Source: Bacillota bacterium (lineage in GTDB: Bacteria; Bacillota; Clostridia; Oscillospirales; Acutalibacteraceae). Taken from it: 64,000 nucleotides of DNA. The translations under genes were made by a program, and so were the position numbers. The stretch covers positions 62,001 to 126,000 of the forward strand of contig JAEWYE010000076.1 in assembly GCA_023458755.1 (NCBI GenBank), in the 5' to 3' direction. Below are positions 51,506-60,765 of the stretch, piece by piece; position 1 is the first letter of the stretch; each line of letters starts with the position of its first letter. The notes beneath the pieces were generated by a model that was given only the letters and a program-made list of their open reading frames with translations, did no database searches and was not told the DNA's origin.

Positions 51506-51600
51506 GGAGCTAAAAAAGCAAGCGGTATTGGAATATTTATCAGGAGGATATAGTCAGCACAGCATATGCGAAAAATGCGGGATACGCTCAAGAAGTTAGT
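51506..51600 (+). pseudogene. Remnant of an IS3-type OrfA
   Basis: A plus-strand frame reads AVLEYLSGGYSQHSICEKCG and then breaks. This resembles the N-terminal helix-turn-helix of IS150/IS3 OrfA proteins. No start, no remainder. Weak but plausible scar. Confidence 0.4.
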
Positions 51601-51710
51601 TCCGAAGTTGGATAGAGATGTAGCTTATCACGCACGTTAAGCTTCCGTTTAGATGAAGTAAATGGCGCAGAATAAATTTCGTGCAAAATATGTAGAAAAT
51701 ATGCATGTAC

Positions 51711-51893
51711 CTAATTCAATCGTCCTAGCAGCTCCCATATTGCTTGGGACTCCCGGTCTATTTCCATCCGCCTTTTCTGGTATTCCACCTGCGATATATT
51801 AGCGGTTTCAAGCGCTTTTCTTCGCTTTACCAGCCTTTCATTTTCCGCTCTTGCAAGATTCAGCGCCTGTGTCCTTATTTGATCGGCTTTCAT
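51711..51893 (-). CDS. Small hypothetical protein, coiled coil
   Basis: A 60-residue protein from ATG 51893 (MKADQIRTQ), with aagggtggtg upstream; longer frames have no ribosome site. It is highly charged and helical (LARAENERLVKRRKALETAN, then QKRRMEIDRESQAIWELLGR). I do not recognise a family. It stands alone between the IS remnant and uxaC. Confidence 0.5.
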   Translation of the reverse strand: MKADQIRTQALNLARAENERLVKRRKALETANISQVEYQKRRMEIDRESQAIWELLGRLN

Positions 51894-52033
51894 AAATGAA
51901 CACCACCCTTTCCCTTCTGATAAAATTATAAAACGCGTTCCGCGTTGTGTCAATATTTACCATTATAATGTGACCGATTCAAAGATATATGTGCCGAATA
52001 CCTATCCAATAAACCTCAGCGAAACGTAAATAC

Positions 52034-52066
52034 AAAAAGCCCGCCAGATTCATTTCCGGCGGGCTT
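52034..52066 (-). terminator. Terminator of lacI-uxaC
   Basis: Minus strand AAGCCCGCC-GGAAATGAATCT-GGCGGGCTTTTTG. Confidence 0.85.
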
Positions 52067-52097
52067 CGTTACTTACACTTTTATTTTTCAGTTTTTC

Positions 52098-53504
52098 TTA
52101 AAGTTCAAATCCAAAATAGCGAACAGCATTGTTAAAAGAAATATCCTGCACCATTTTCCCGAGCGCTTTCATGTCGCATGGATACTCGCCGTTTTCCACC
52201 CAAGTACCAATCAGGTTGCACAGAATGCGTCTGAAATACTCATGTCTTGTGTACGACAGAAAGCTGCGGGAATCCGTGAGCATACCGATGAAGTTGCCCA
52301 AAACGGAAAGATTCGCAAGGCTGGTCATTTGATCAAGCATGCCGGTTTTGGTGTCGCTGAACCACCATGCCGCACCGTGCTGCATTTTACCGGCCGCGGC
52401 AGTACCCTGGAAGCAGCCTATGACGGTATCAAGCATTTGATTGTCTGCCGGATTCAGAGAATACAAAACAGTTTTCGGCAGTTCATCCGTTTCATTTAAG
52501 GCATTAAAGAACTTTACGATACCTTCTGCGCAGTTATGCGTGGCAATGCAGTCAAATCCGGTATCCGGACCGAGTTTATCGAACATGACGGAGTTGGTAT
52601 CGCGGATAGTTCCGTAGTGAATCTGCATAACCCAGCCGCGTTTTGCATACTGTCTGCCCAGGAACATTAAAATAGCATACTTGTATTTGTCCACTTCATC
52701 TGCGGTAACTGATTTTCCGCTGATGCCTTTTGCAAAAATTTCTTCAATCTGCACTTCGTCTGCCGGATTATGCATGATGTAGTTCATGCCATGATCGGAA
52801 GCCTTGCAGCCCATTTCGTCGAATAGATCCAGTCTTTTTAACAGCGCTGCTTTTACATCTTTTACGCTCTTGATCTCAATGCCGCTGACTTTTGAAAGGG
52901 AAGCAACATACTGTGCAAAAGTCGGCTTTTCAATGTTCATGATTTTATCCGGACGCCATGCTGGGATAACCTTCACTTTGCAGGTGCTGTCCGCTTTAAT
53001 TGCTTTATGCCACTCCAATGTATCAATCGGATCGTCCGTTGTGGCAATCAGCTTCACATCGGATTGCTCAATTATTCCGCGAACGCTCATTGCATCGGTT
53101 TTTAGCTTAGCGTTGCACAAATTCCATACTTCTTCTGCAGTATCGGCATTCAGCACACCGTCATAGCCGAAGTACCGTTTTAATTCAAGGTGTGTCCAGT
53201 GATACAGGGGGTTACCGATTGCTTTCGGAAGCGCCTCGGCAAACATTTGGAACTTTTCACGGTCGGTGCTGTTGCCGGTGATATATTTTTCGTCAACGCC
53301 GTTGGAACGGATCATACGCCATTTGTAATGGTCGCCGCCCAGCCAAACCTGCGTAATATTTTCAAACTTGCGGTTTTCCGCGATTTCCTGTGGGTTGATG
53401 TGGCAATGATAATCGACGACCGGCATTTTTGCTGCGTAATCATTGTAAAGAGTTTTTGCCGTATCATTGGACAGTAAAAAATCTTCATCCATAAAATTTT
53501 TCAT
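52098..53504 (-). CDS. uxaC: Glucuronate isomerase
   Basis: A 468-residue uronate isomerase that turns glucuronate into fructuronate and galacturonate into tagaturonate. ATG 53504 (MKNFMDEDFLL) is used because gGAGGA lies before it; TTG 53519 falls on that site. Motifs VVDYHCHINPQEIAEN (metal site), ATTDDPIDTLEWH, MQIHYGTIRDTN, and the C-terminal RILCNLIGTWVENGEYP are as in the family, and length is normal. It is 23 bases downstream of the LacI gene, so co-transcribed from the promoter at 54549. Confidence 0.95.
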   Translation of the reverse strand: MKNFMDEDFLLSNDTAKTLYNDYAAKMPVVDYHCHINPQEIAENRKFENITQVWLGGDHYKWRMIRSNGVDEKYITGNSTDREKFQMFAEALPKAIGNPLYHWTHLELKRYFGYDGVLNADTAEEVWNLCNAKLKTDAMSVRGIIEQSDVKLIATTDDPIDTLEWHKAIKADSTCKVKVIPAWRPDKIMNIEKPTFAQYVASLSKVSGIEIKSVKDVKAALLKRLDLFDEMGCKASDHGMNYIMHNPADEVQIEEIFAKGISGKSVTADEVDKYKYAILMFLGRQYAKRGWVMQIHYGTIRDTNSVMFDKLGPDTGFDCIATHNCAEGIVKFFNALNETDELPKTVLYSLNPADNQMLDTVIGCFQGTAAAGKMQHGAAWWFSDTKTGMLDQMTSLANLSVLGNFIGMLTDSRSFLSYTRHEYFRRILCNLIGTWVENGEYPCDMKALGKMVQDISFNNAVRYFGFEL

Positions 53505-53527
53505 TTTGATTTCCTCCAATATACTGT

Positions 53528-54517
53528 TTATTTCTTTGTTAGAAAGGTATCACGCTCGATTAATTTTGAAGAGATTACAATTTTTTGCGGCACGATTTTG
53601 CTTTCCAAAATATCCACAAGCATATTCACAGCGGTCGGGCACAGCGTATCCAGCATATTATCAACCGTTGTAAGTGCGGGTGAGGAACACTGCGATAAAA
53701 TAGAATTGTTAAAGCCGATCACCGGCATGCTGCTATTTGCATTCTGCAAGGCTTTGAGCGCGCCGATTGCCAGCAAATCCTCCGAAGCCATCACCGCTGA
53801 AAATTTCAGTCCGCTGTTCAGCAGCTCCGTTACTTTCGCGGTAACATCCTGTATTGATTTTGGAACTTTTACCATTAGTGTATCCTGAAATGCGAGATTA
53901 CTCTTTTGCAGACCGTCTTTGTAGCCCGCTATTTTGATACATCCGCTGAATGTCAGGGTATCATATAAATATAAAATGTCATTATGACCCTGCTCATGCA
54001 AAAGCTGTACATTCTGACTGACGGCAGAGTGCTCATCACACAGAACACAATAGGTGTTGGGCAGTTCGACCAAGCCGTTAATGATAATAATCGGCACTTG
54101 CTTTGCTGCGTTTTCAATGTGCGAGTTGTCCGTATTTTCTTTAAATGCAGAACCAATTAAGATAATTGCGTCGACTCGTTTGTTTAACAGAATATCCAGA
54201 TACTTTTTCTTATCGGCCAAGTCGTTACCGGTACAGCACAGCAAAGCGCCGAAATCATTTTGCCGCAGCAGGCCCTCCACAAGTGAAACCGCCTTTGCGT
54301 AAAACGTGTCGGAAACATCGGTGCACAGTACGCCGATTGTCTTCATGGAGTTTAGTCCAAGCCCGCGGGCAAATACATTGGGAGTATAATCTTCCTGCTG
54401 TATGACTGCCAGAACCTTATCGCGCGTTTTTGGGCTGACATTCTGACCGCCGTTCAGCACGCGGGAAACCGTAGCAATGGACACTCCACTGCGTTCCGCA
54501 ATATCATAAATATTCAT
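53528..54517 (-). CDS. LacI-family repressor of hexuronate genes
   Basis: A 329-residue regulator. IYDIAERSGVSIATVSRVLN is the helix-turn-helix with the usual hinge after GGQNVS; the effector domain has VDAIILIGSAF and PVIGFNNS as in periplasmic-binding folds. ATG 54517 follows aggtgg. The palindrome TTGTAAGCACTTACAA sits 14 bases before its start and again at the divergent uxaB promoter, which marks it as repressor of both arms and of itself. Uronates or KDG are the likely inducers. Confidence 0.9.
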   Translation of the reverse strand: MNIYDIAERSGVSIATVSRVLNGGQNVSPKTRDKVLAVIQQEDYTPNVFARGLGLNSMKTIGVLCTDVSDTFYAKAVSLVEGLLRQNDFGALLCCTGNDLADKKKYLDILLNKRVDAIILIGSAFKENTDNSHIENAAKQVPIIIINGLVELPNTYCVLCDEHSAVSQNVQLLHEQGHNDILYLYDTLTFSGCIKIAGYKDGLQKSNLAFQDTLMVKVPKSIQDVTAKVTELLNSGLKFSAVMASEDLLAIGALKALQNANSSMPVIGFNNSILSQCSSPALTTVDNMLDTLCPTAVNMLVDILESKIVPQKIVISSKLIERDTFLTKK

Positions 54518-54530
54518 TTCGCCACCTCAT

Positions 54531-54546
54531 TTGTAAGCACTTACAA
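54531..54546. promoter_or_regulatory. LacI operator at the lacI-uxaC promoter
   Basis: TTGTAAGCACTTACAA, near-perfect palindrome, two bases downstream of the -10 box at 54549-54554 on the minus strand, hence over the start point. Identical to 54775-54790. Confidence 0.85.
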
Positions 54547-54548
54547 AA

Positions 54549-54577
54549 AGTATAGTCTATTTTGCGCAATAAATCAA
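54549..54577 (-). promoter_or_regulatory. Promoter of lacI-uxaC
   Basis: Minus strand TTGATT, 17 bases, TATACT. Confidence 0.7.
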
Positions 54578-54741
54578 TAGATAACCTTAAATCTTGCAAG
54601 AATACGAGAAAATATTTTTGATTCCTTGCAAAAGTTTCGGCAATAAAGGAACACTTTATGGGCATAATAATTAAAATCTTATTGTTTAAACCGAATGTCG
54701 ATTAGAAATCAGAGTAAAATTAAAAATTGTCGACTTTCATC

Positions 54742-54769
54742 TTGACTTTTTGATTGGAAATGGTACAAT
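54742..54769 (+). promoter_or_regulatory. Promoter of uxaB-uxaA-kdgK-eda
   Basis: TTGACT, 16 bases, TACAAT; the operator follows after five bases. Confidence 0.7.
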
Positions 54770-54774
54770 ATCAA

Positions 54775-54790
54775 TTGTAAGCACTTACAA
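54775..54790. promoter_or_regulatory. LacI operator at the uxaB promoter
   Basis: TTGTAAGCACTTACAA, same 16 bases as at 54531, over the expected start of the uxaB transcript, 22 bases before the uxaB ATG. Confidence 0.85.
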
Positions 54791-54812
54791 AATGATTAGG
54801 GGTACAAATATT

Positions 54813-56279
54813 ATGAAAAAAATCAACGAACTTTACAGCCGTAAACCCAGAGAAATTAAAGTAGTCCAATTTGGCGAAGGCAACTTTTTAAGAGGTTTTG
54901 TCGATTACATGATAGACGTTGCTAATGAAAAAGGAATTTTCAACGGCGACATTGCAATTGTAAAGCCAATATCTTTTGGCGGTTTGGAGCGTTTTCACGC
55001 GCAGGATAATATTTACACCATCTCTCTGCGCGGCAGAATGAACGGTGAGACCTATGTGGAAAACCGTGTGATTACCAGTGTGCAAAAAGCTCTGGATACC
55101 TACAACGATTATGACGAATATATGGCGCTGGCACATCTTGATTCGCTGCGGTTTGTTGTTTCCAACACCACAGAGGCAGGTATTGTGTATGATCCGGAAG
55201 ATAAATTGGGCTTAACACCTCCCAATACCTATCCGGGAAAACTGACCAAATTTTTATTTGAACGGTTTACCGCATTTCATGGCGCTGCCGATAAAGGGCT
55301 TATCATGCTGCCGGTTGAGCTGATTGAAGACAACGGCATCCATTTGAAGGAATGCGTACTAAAATATGTGGATTTATGGAATCTGGGCGCAGAATTCAAA
55401 GCTTGGGTCTGCGATTCCAATACTTTCTGCAGCACGTTGGTTGACCGTATCATTACCGGCTACCCAAGAGAAGAAGCCGAGAAAATTTGGGAAGACTTAG
55501 GGTATCAGGATGACTTGCTTGACACCGGCGAACCATTTGCATTGTGGGTTATTGAAAGTGAAAAAGATATTTCGGAAGAATTCCCGCTGGACAAAGCAGG
55601 CATGCACGTCGTATTCACCAAAAATCAGAAACCGTACCGCGAAAGAAAAGTTCGCATTTTGAACGGTGCGCATACCTCTACTGTTCTGGCCGGTTATCTT
55701 ATGGGAAAAGACATCGTGCGTGAATGCATGCACGATACCGTAATCCGCAAGCTGATGGATAAAATCGTATTCGATGAAATTGTCCCGACCGTCAAACTGC
55801 CAAGAGAGGAAGCAGTCGATTTTGCAAACGCAGTGTATGAGCGCTTTGACAATCCATTCGTAAACCATGCTCTGCTTTCCATTTCGCTCAACTCCGTTTC
55901 CAAATGGAAATCCAGAATTCTGCCGACATTCAAAGACGATTACGCTAAAACGCAAACACCGCCGAAATATTTGACCTTCTCGTTTGCGGCTCTTATGGCA
56001 TTTTACACATCGGACAAACTGGAAAACGGCGTGCTGATTGGTGACCGCAACGGTGAAAGATACGAAATTAAAGATGACAAAAAAGTGCTGGAGTTCTTTG
56101 CCGCAAACAGCAAGAGCAAATCCACGCGTGATTTTGTTACCGCGTTTGCATCCAATACCGATTTCTGGTGTGAAGATTTGACCAAGTACAATAAATTTGT
56201 CGATATGGTCTGTGAAAACTTGGATTCTGTTAAAAAGAATGGTATGACAGCGACTGTTGAAGCGCTTGTAAAGGAATAA
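54813..56279 (+). CDS. uxaB: Tagaturonate reductase (altronate oxidoreductase)
   Basis: A 488-residue NADH-dependent reductase of the mannitol dehydrogenase family that turns tagaturonate into altronate. ATG 54813 is used since the operator and leader lie upstream; longer frames would run across them. VVQFGEGNFLRGFVDYMID is the dinucleotide-binding start; RKVRILNGAHTSTVLAGYLM carries the conserved catalytic-helix motif. It is first gene of the plus-strand hexuronate operon; uxaA begins five bases after its stop. Confidence 0.93.
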   Translation: MKKINELYSRKPREIKVVQFGEGNFLRGFVDYMIDVANEKGIFNGDIAIVKPISFGGLERFHAQDNIYTISLRGRMNGETYVENRVITSVQKALDTYNDYDEYMALAHLDSLRFVVSNTTEAGIVYDPEDKLGLTPPNTYPGKLTKFLFERFTAFHGAADKGLIMLPVELIEDNGIHLKECVLKYVDLWNLGAEFKAWVCDSNTFCSTLVDRIITGYPREEAEKIWEDLGYQDDLLDTGEPFALWVIESEKDISEEFPLDKAGMHVVFTKNQKPYRERKVRILNGAHTSTVLAGYLMGKDIVRECMHDTVIRKLMDKIVFDEIVPTVKLPREEAVDFANAVYERFDNPFVNHALLSISLNSVSKWKSRILPTFKDDYAKTQTPPKYLTFSFAALMAFYTSDKLENGVLIGDRNGERYEIKDDKKVLEFFAANSKSKSTRDFVTAFASNTDFWCEDLTKYNKFVDMVCENLDSVKKNGMTATVEALVKE

Positions 56280-56284
56280 ATCCT

Positions 56285-57769
56285 ATGAGAACAACGTTTA
56301 AAATCAATTCGCAGGATAATCTTGTGGTCGCTCTGCAGGACTTGAAAAAAGGCGACCACATTCAGGTGGACGGCCAAACCATCACGGTAAACTCCGACAT
56401 CACTGCGGGACATAAAATCGCGATTCAAGCGATTCCGCAAGGCGAGTGTATTATAAAATATGGCTTCCCGATTGGTACGGCCGCATGTGATATCGCTGCC
56501 GGTGACTGGATACACACCCACAACACAAAAACCAGACTGGGCGATTTGCTCGACTACACCTATGAGCCGAACTTGAAACCGCTGGCACCTGTCACGCCGA
56601 AAACCTTTCAGGGCTACAAAAGGAAAGACGGCAAGGTGGGTATACGCAATGAAGTGTGGATTATTCCCACGGTCGGCTGTGTGAATTCCATCGCCAAGCA
56701 GATTGAGGATGAATCTCAAGAATTTTTAACTCCTGAGTTGGACGGAATTTTTTCATACAGCCATCCGTACGGCTGTTCCCAGCTTTCGCAGGATAAACTC
56801 AACACCGAACTGGCGCTATCCGGCTTAATCCGTCATCCGAACGCCGGAGCCGTGCTTGTGCTCGGTTTAGGCTGTGAAAACAGCAATATCGACGAACTGA
56901 AAAAAGTGCTGGGTGACTATGACAGTGACCGTGTGAAATTTCTGGTTTGCCAGGAACACGAAGATGAAGTTGCGGACGCGGTAAGCATCGTCAAAGAACT
57001 ATGCAAATATGCTTCTCAGTTCGAGCGTGAACCGTGCAGCGTGGAGCATTTGACAGTAGGCTTAAAGTGCGGCGGGTCGGACGGCTTTTCCGGCATAACG
57101 GCAAACCCGCTTGTGGGCGCTTTATCCGACCTGCTGATTGCGCAGGGCGGTACCGCCATTTTAACGGAAGTACCCGAAATGTTCGGCGCGGAAACCCTTT
57201 TGATGAACCGCTGCCGCGATGAGGTTATTTTCGGCAAAACCGTAGATTTGATTAATAATTTCAAAAAATATTTCATGAGCTACAATCAGGAAATCGATTC
57301 CAATCCATCACCGGGTAATAAAGCCGGAGGAATTACGACCTTAGAGGATAAATCCCTCGGCTGCGTGCAAAAAGGCGGAACCGCACCGGTAAACGATGTA
57401 CTCGCCTATGGTCAGCCGGTTTGTGAAAAAGGGCTGAATCTGCTGCAAGGGCCGGGTAACGACCTTGTCGCGTCTACCGCGCTTGCCATTTCTGGCGCGC
57501 ATATGGTATTATTTACAACTGGGCGCGGTACACCGTTCGGCTGTCCGGTTCCGACCGTCAAAATTTCAAGCAATTCGGAACTGGCACACAAAAAAGCAAG
57601 GTGGATTGACTTTGATGCGGGCAGGTTGCTGTCCGGCACCGAACTTTCGGAGCTTGCGCAGGAATTTTTGGATTATGTAATCGATGTTGCCTCCGGAGTG
57701 AAAACAACAAAATCCGAAGCATTCGATAAGCGCGATCTGGCAATCTTTAAAGACGGTGTCACGCTATAA
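56285..57769 (+). CDS. uxaA: Altronate dehydratase
   Basis: A 494-residue iron-dependent dehydratase that turns altronate into 2-keto-3-deoxygluconate. The N-terminal SAF domain (about 1-80) is fused to the catalytic part, which shows GYKRKDGKVGIRNEVWIIPT, a SYSHPYGCSQLS-like segment (FSYSHPYGCSQ), LVLGLGCENSN and GLKCGGSDGFSGITANP. Conserved cysteines are in place. ATG 56285 follows the uxaB stop by five bases, with the ribosome site inside uxaB. Single-chain length is normal. Confidence 0.94.
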   Translation: MRTTFKINSQDNLVVALQDLKKGDHIQVDGQTITVNSDITAGHKIAIQAIPQGECIIKYGFPIGTAACDIAAGDWIHTHNTKTRLGDLLDYTYEPNLKPLAPVTPKTFQGYKRKDGKVGIRNEVWIIPTVGCVNSIAKQIEDESQEFLTPELDGIFSYSHPYGCSQLSQDKLNTELALSGLIRHPNAGAVLVLGLGCENSNIDELKKVLGDYDSDRVKFLVCQEHEDEVADAVSIVKELCKYASQFEREPCSVEHLTVGLKCGGSDGFSGITANPLVGALSDLLIAQGGTAILTEVPEMFGAETLLMNRCRDEVIFGKTVDLINNFKKYFMSYNQEIDSNPSPGNKAGGITTLEDKSLGCVQKGGTAPVNDVLAYGQPVCEKGLNLLQGPGNDLVASTALAISGAHMVLFTTGRGTPFGCPVPTVKISSNSELAHKKARWIDFDAGRLLSGTELSELAQEFLDYVIDVASGVKTTKSEAFDKRDLAIFKDGVTL

Positions 57770-57792
57770 GAATGGTAAATAGGTCTTTCTTT

Positions 57793-57840
57793 TATGCCAC
57801 CGGAACAAACTGCATTTGTATGTTTTTTCCAGCGGCATAA
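57793..57840 (+). repeat. Hairpin in the uxaA-kdgK gap
   Basis: tatgcc-ac-cggaa and ttcc-ag-cggcata arms enclose a T-rich loop. It lies between uxaA and kdgK and may adjust expression or mRNA stability; no T tract follows the stem. Confidence 0.45.
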
Positions 57841-57887
57841 ATGGTATTTTTCCGTTCTGTCAGTACAAAACATGGGGGTATCCATTC

Positions 57888-58832
57888 ATGTCATCAAAAA
57901 TCATGTTGGTCGGCGAACCAATGGGCTTGTTTATTGCACAGGAAGAAGGTCCGCTTGAAGCGGTAAAATCGTTTTCTACCGCGGTAGCGGGCGCGGAATT
58001 CAATGTGGCGGTTGGACTAAGCCGGCTGGGACATCAACCCGGTTATTTGACAAAGCTGGGCAGCGACCCGTTCGGAAAACAGATTGTCAATACCATGAAA
58101 CAGAATAAAATCGAAACTTCACTGATTACCTTCAGCGAGGAACGGACGACCGGCTTTATGCTCAAATCCAAGGTCAGCAGTGGAGACCCGGAAATTTACT
58201 ACTACCGCAAAAATTCCGCGGCATCTTCCATCAGCAAGCAGGACATTGATCAAATTGATTTTTCGGAGTATGACTGCCTGCATATGACAGGTATTTTCCC
58301 CGCACTTTCCCAAACGACTTTAGAAACAGCCAAATACCTGATGCAAAAGGCGAAGGAAAATAATCTCACTGTATTTTTCGATCCGAATCTGCGCCCGCAG
58401 CTTTGGGGAGACAAAGCGAAAATGATTGCAACGATTAATGAACTGGCACTTGGCGCGGACTATTTTATGCCCGGTATTAATGAAGGAACCATTCTAACCG
58501 GCTATACGACACCCGAAGAGGTTGCCGAGTATTACAGAAAACGCGGAGTGGGAACCGTTATTGTAAAAGTCGGCGCAAAAGGAGCCTATATTGCAACCAA
58601 TCAAGAACATACTTATGTACCCGGTTTCAAGGTGGAAAAGGTTGTAGATACGGTGGGTGCGGGCGACGGATTCGCGACAGGCATCGTCAGTGCCGTAATG
58701 GAAGGCTTGCCCATTAGCGAGGCTGTGAGCCGCGGTAATGCCATCGGAGCGATTCAAGTTATGTCCGTTGGTGACAACGAGGGCTTACCTACACGCGAGC
58801 AGCTTGATTTGTTCATAAGCAGGAAGAAATAG
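57888..58832 (+). CDS. kdgK: 2-keto-3-deoxygluconate kinase, PfkB family
   Basis: A 314-residue sugar kinase that phosphorylates KDG to KDPG. ATG 57888 follows tgggggt; the longer frame crosses the hairpin. The N-terminal GGxN-like substrate site is AVAGAEFNVAVGLSRLGH, and the ATP-site/catalytic motif is VDTVGAGDGFATGIVS with the base Asp in GAGD. Context with uxaA and eda fixes the substrate better than sequence alone. Confidence 0.9.
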   Translation: MSSKIMLVGEPMGLFIAQEEGPLEAVKSFSTAVAGAEFNVAVGLSRLGHQPGYLTKLGSDPFGKQIVNTMKQNKIETSLITFSEERTTGFMLKSKVSSGDPEIYYYRKNSAASSISKQDIDQIDFSEYDCLHMTGIFPALSQTTLETAKYLMQKAKENNLTVFFDPNLRPQLWGDKAKMIATINELALGADYFMPGINEGTILTGYTTPEEVAEYYRKRGVGTVIVKVGAKGAYIATNQEHTYVPGFKVEKVVDTVGAGDGFATGIVSAVMEGLPISEAVSRGNAIGAIQVMSVGDNEGLPTREQLDLFISRKK

Positions 58833-58947
58833 AAACGTCCTGCTCTCCCCCCTTCCCGGCTGGCGCGCTGCTGCGCAGTACAGAATGCTTTTCGGACACT
58901 TATCTTCAGTCAAGAAAAAGAACAGCATGATACAAGCGGAGGTAATG

Positions 58948-59595
58948 ATGAAAGATATTTTTAAACAATTTCAGTCGATCGGCATTGTGCCGGTCGTAAA
59001 AATCAACGACAGCAAGAATGCGGTCGATCTGGCAAAAGCGCTTTGCAAAGGTGGACTTCCCGCGGCGGAAATTACGTTCCGCACGGACGCGGCGGAAGAA
59101 TCCATTCGGCAGATTGCAAAAAATGTGCCGGAAGTATGTGTTTGCGCAGGAACCATTCTTACGGTTGAAAACGCAAAACGTGCAGTCGATGCCGGTGCAA
59201 AGCTGGTCATCAGCCCGGGTACCAACCCAAAGGTGGTTAAGTGGTGTGTGGAAAATGGCGTCACCATTATTCCTGGCTGTGCAAACCCAAGCGATGTTGA
59301 AGTTTGCCTGGAATTCGGTTTGGAAGTGGTCAAACTGTTCCCGGCCGAAGTAGTCGGCGGAGTGAAGATGCTCAAAGCTCTTTCCGGCCCTTACGGAAAT
59401 CTTATGTTCATGCCAACGGGCGGAATCAACGCAAAAAATGTCGGCGAATATCTGGCTTTGAAAAATGTGCTTGCCTGCGGAGGCAGCTGGATGGTACCGG
59501 AAAAAGCGATTGATGACCACGATTTCAAGCAAATTGAAGATCTTACCCGTGAAGCGGTTAATAGTCTTGCGTTTGCCCGCACCACTCTTTCATAA
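58948..59595 (+). CDS. eda: KHG/KDPG aldolase
   Basis: A 215-residue class I aldolase that splits KDPG into pyruvate and glyceraldehyde-3-phosphate. Two adjacent ATG codons (58945, 58948) follow ggaggt; the second has the better spacing. Catalytic Glu is in GLPAAEITFRT, Schiff-base Lys in LEVVKLFPAE, and the phosphate loop in MPTGGINAKNVG. It is the last gene of the hexuronate operon. Confidence 0.94.
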   Translation: MKDIFKQFQSIGIVPVVKINDSKNAVDLAKALCKGGLPAAEITFRTDAAEESIRQIAKNVPEVCVCAGTILTVENAKRAVDAGAKLVISPGTNPKVVKWCVENGVTIIPGCANPSDVEVCLEFGLEVVKLFPAEVVGGVKMLKALSGPYGNLMFMPTGGINAKNVGEYLALKNVLACGGSWMVPEKAIDDHDFKQIEDLTREAVNSLAFARTTLS

Positions 59596-59633
59596 GAGCT
59601 TTTAAATGCCATCCTAATTTCTGAAATAGAAGC

Positions 59634-59675
59634 ACAACCCATATTATCGGCAAATTTGCCTGATGATATGGGTTT
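59634..59675 (+). terminator. Hairpin after eda
   Basis: AACCCATAT..GGCAAATTTGCC..ATATGGGTTT, about 40 bases after the eda stop; the T tract is short, so termination strength is uncertain. Confidence 0.6.
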
Positions 59676-59737
59676 ATGGCGTTTTATACAAAATAATTAT
59701 GCTCAAATCTGAATTTTAAAAAATATGCACAAAATGC

Positions 59738-59766
59738 TTGCAATATTCGACAGGTTATTGTATAAT
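59738..59766 (+). promoter_or_regulatory. Promoter before the GntR regulator
   Basis: TTGCAA, 17 bases, TATAAT, giving a leader of about 290 bases before the gntR start. Confidence 0.65.
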
Positions 59767-59965
59767 GCAAATTGTAAAAGCCACTAAGTTTTAACCCGCA
59801 ATACTTAAAACTTATGGTATATTTTAAACTGCTTCCATAGCAATCGGATTTTTTAACTGGAAGATCCGATCCGCAAAAATCCGAAAAGCGCATATCACAA
59901 AATTGGGATTTGGAGAGTGATGATAGGCATAAATTGGGGTAACTTGGAAAACAGAGTTGTTTTTA

Positions 59966-60031
59966 TGGCAAGACATCTGATGTCTAATGTCTAATGTCCA
60001 ATGTCGGACAGGCTGCTCACTTCTCTTGCCA
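59966..60031 (+). repeat. Leader repeat array and inverted arms
   Basis: tggcaaga (59966) and tcttgcca (60024) are exact inverted arms. Between them an eight-base unit related to ctaatgtc repeats about four times with small changes (59977-60005). It may form a large stem in the leader of the GntR-ABC operon or be a small tandem array. Confidence 0.5.
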
Positions 60032-60063
60032 GAGTCAATCTTATTTTTTGGGAGGCAAGTGAA

Positions 60064-60765
60064 ATGAGCGAAATTTTGACAATGCATGCAGAATTATCCG
60101 TCGCAGCAGCAAAAAGACTGAGGGAAATGATTATTGAAAACGGTATGCAGCCGGGTGATAAACTTTCGAACGAAACGGAGCTTTCTCAGATGTTCGGTGT
60201 CAGTCGCTCAACCATCCGAGAAGCAATCAAACTACTTACTGCAGAAAACGTCGTAGAAATACAACGCGGAAAAGGAACTTTCATTACGCGGCATCCCGGT
60301 TTGGTAAAAGATCCCTTAGGATTAGATTTCACAAATCAGGCAAAACTATTGGATAATCTCCTAGAAGCAAGAATGATGATTGAACCGCAAATTGCTTTTC
60401 TTGCCGCTGAAAGAGCGAGACCTGAAAACATTGCGCTGCTTGCCGATATTATTGCAAAAGTGCAGGCGGAAAAGAGTACAAAGCTTAACCATGTACCGCA
60501 TGATGTGGCCTTTCACAGGGCGGTTGCGGAATGTTCACAGAATGACGTTTTGCATAGAATTGTACCACTTATCTGTGAATCTATTCACGAAGGTTATTTT
60601 GTTACCGCAAATGTACAGGGTACTTATGAGAGAGCCTTGCAGAGTCATATCAACATTTTTGAAGCGATTAAAGAGAGAGATTCTGAAAGAGCAAAGTCAG
60701 AAACCGAAAAACACATTCGTCAAACTATGGAAGATGCAAAATTATTAGGAGGAGAAAAGAAATGA
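60064..60765 (+). CDS. GntR-family (FadR/FCD) regulator
   Basis: A 233-residue regulator; ATG 60064 follows gggaggc. The winged helix (LREMIIENGMQPGDKLSNET, then FGVSRSTIREAIKLLTAENV and RGKGTFITRHPG) precedes an FCD effector domain with helical residues ARMMIEPQIAFLAAERAR and metal-site histidines in HDVAFHRAV and SHINIF. FCD proteins such as UxuR/ExuR sense uronates and other acids. Its stop overlaps the binding-protein start, so it probably controls this transporter operon. Confidence 0.88.
   Translation: MSEILTMHAELSVAAAKRLREMIIENGMQPGDKLSNETELSQMFGVSRSTIREAIKLLTAENVVEIQRGKGTFITRHPGLVKDPLGLDFTNQAKLLDNLLEARMMIEPQIAFLAAERARPENIALLADIIAKVQAEKSTKLNHVPHDVAFHRAVAECSQNDVLHRIVPLICESIHEGYFVTANVQGTYERALQSHINIFEAIKERDSERAKSETEKHIRQTMEDAKLLGGEKK

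Noticed and set aside
59966..60031. Tandem units as a possible CRISPR or origin iteron array
   Set aside because: Units are only eight bases, unspaced and few; no replication or cas genes nearby.
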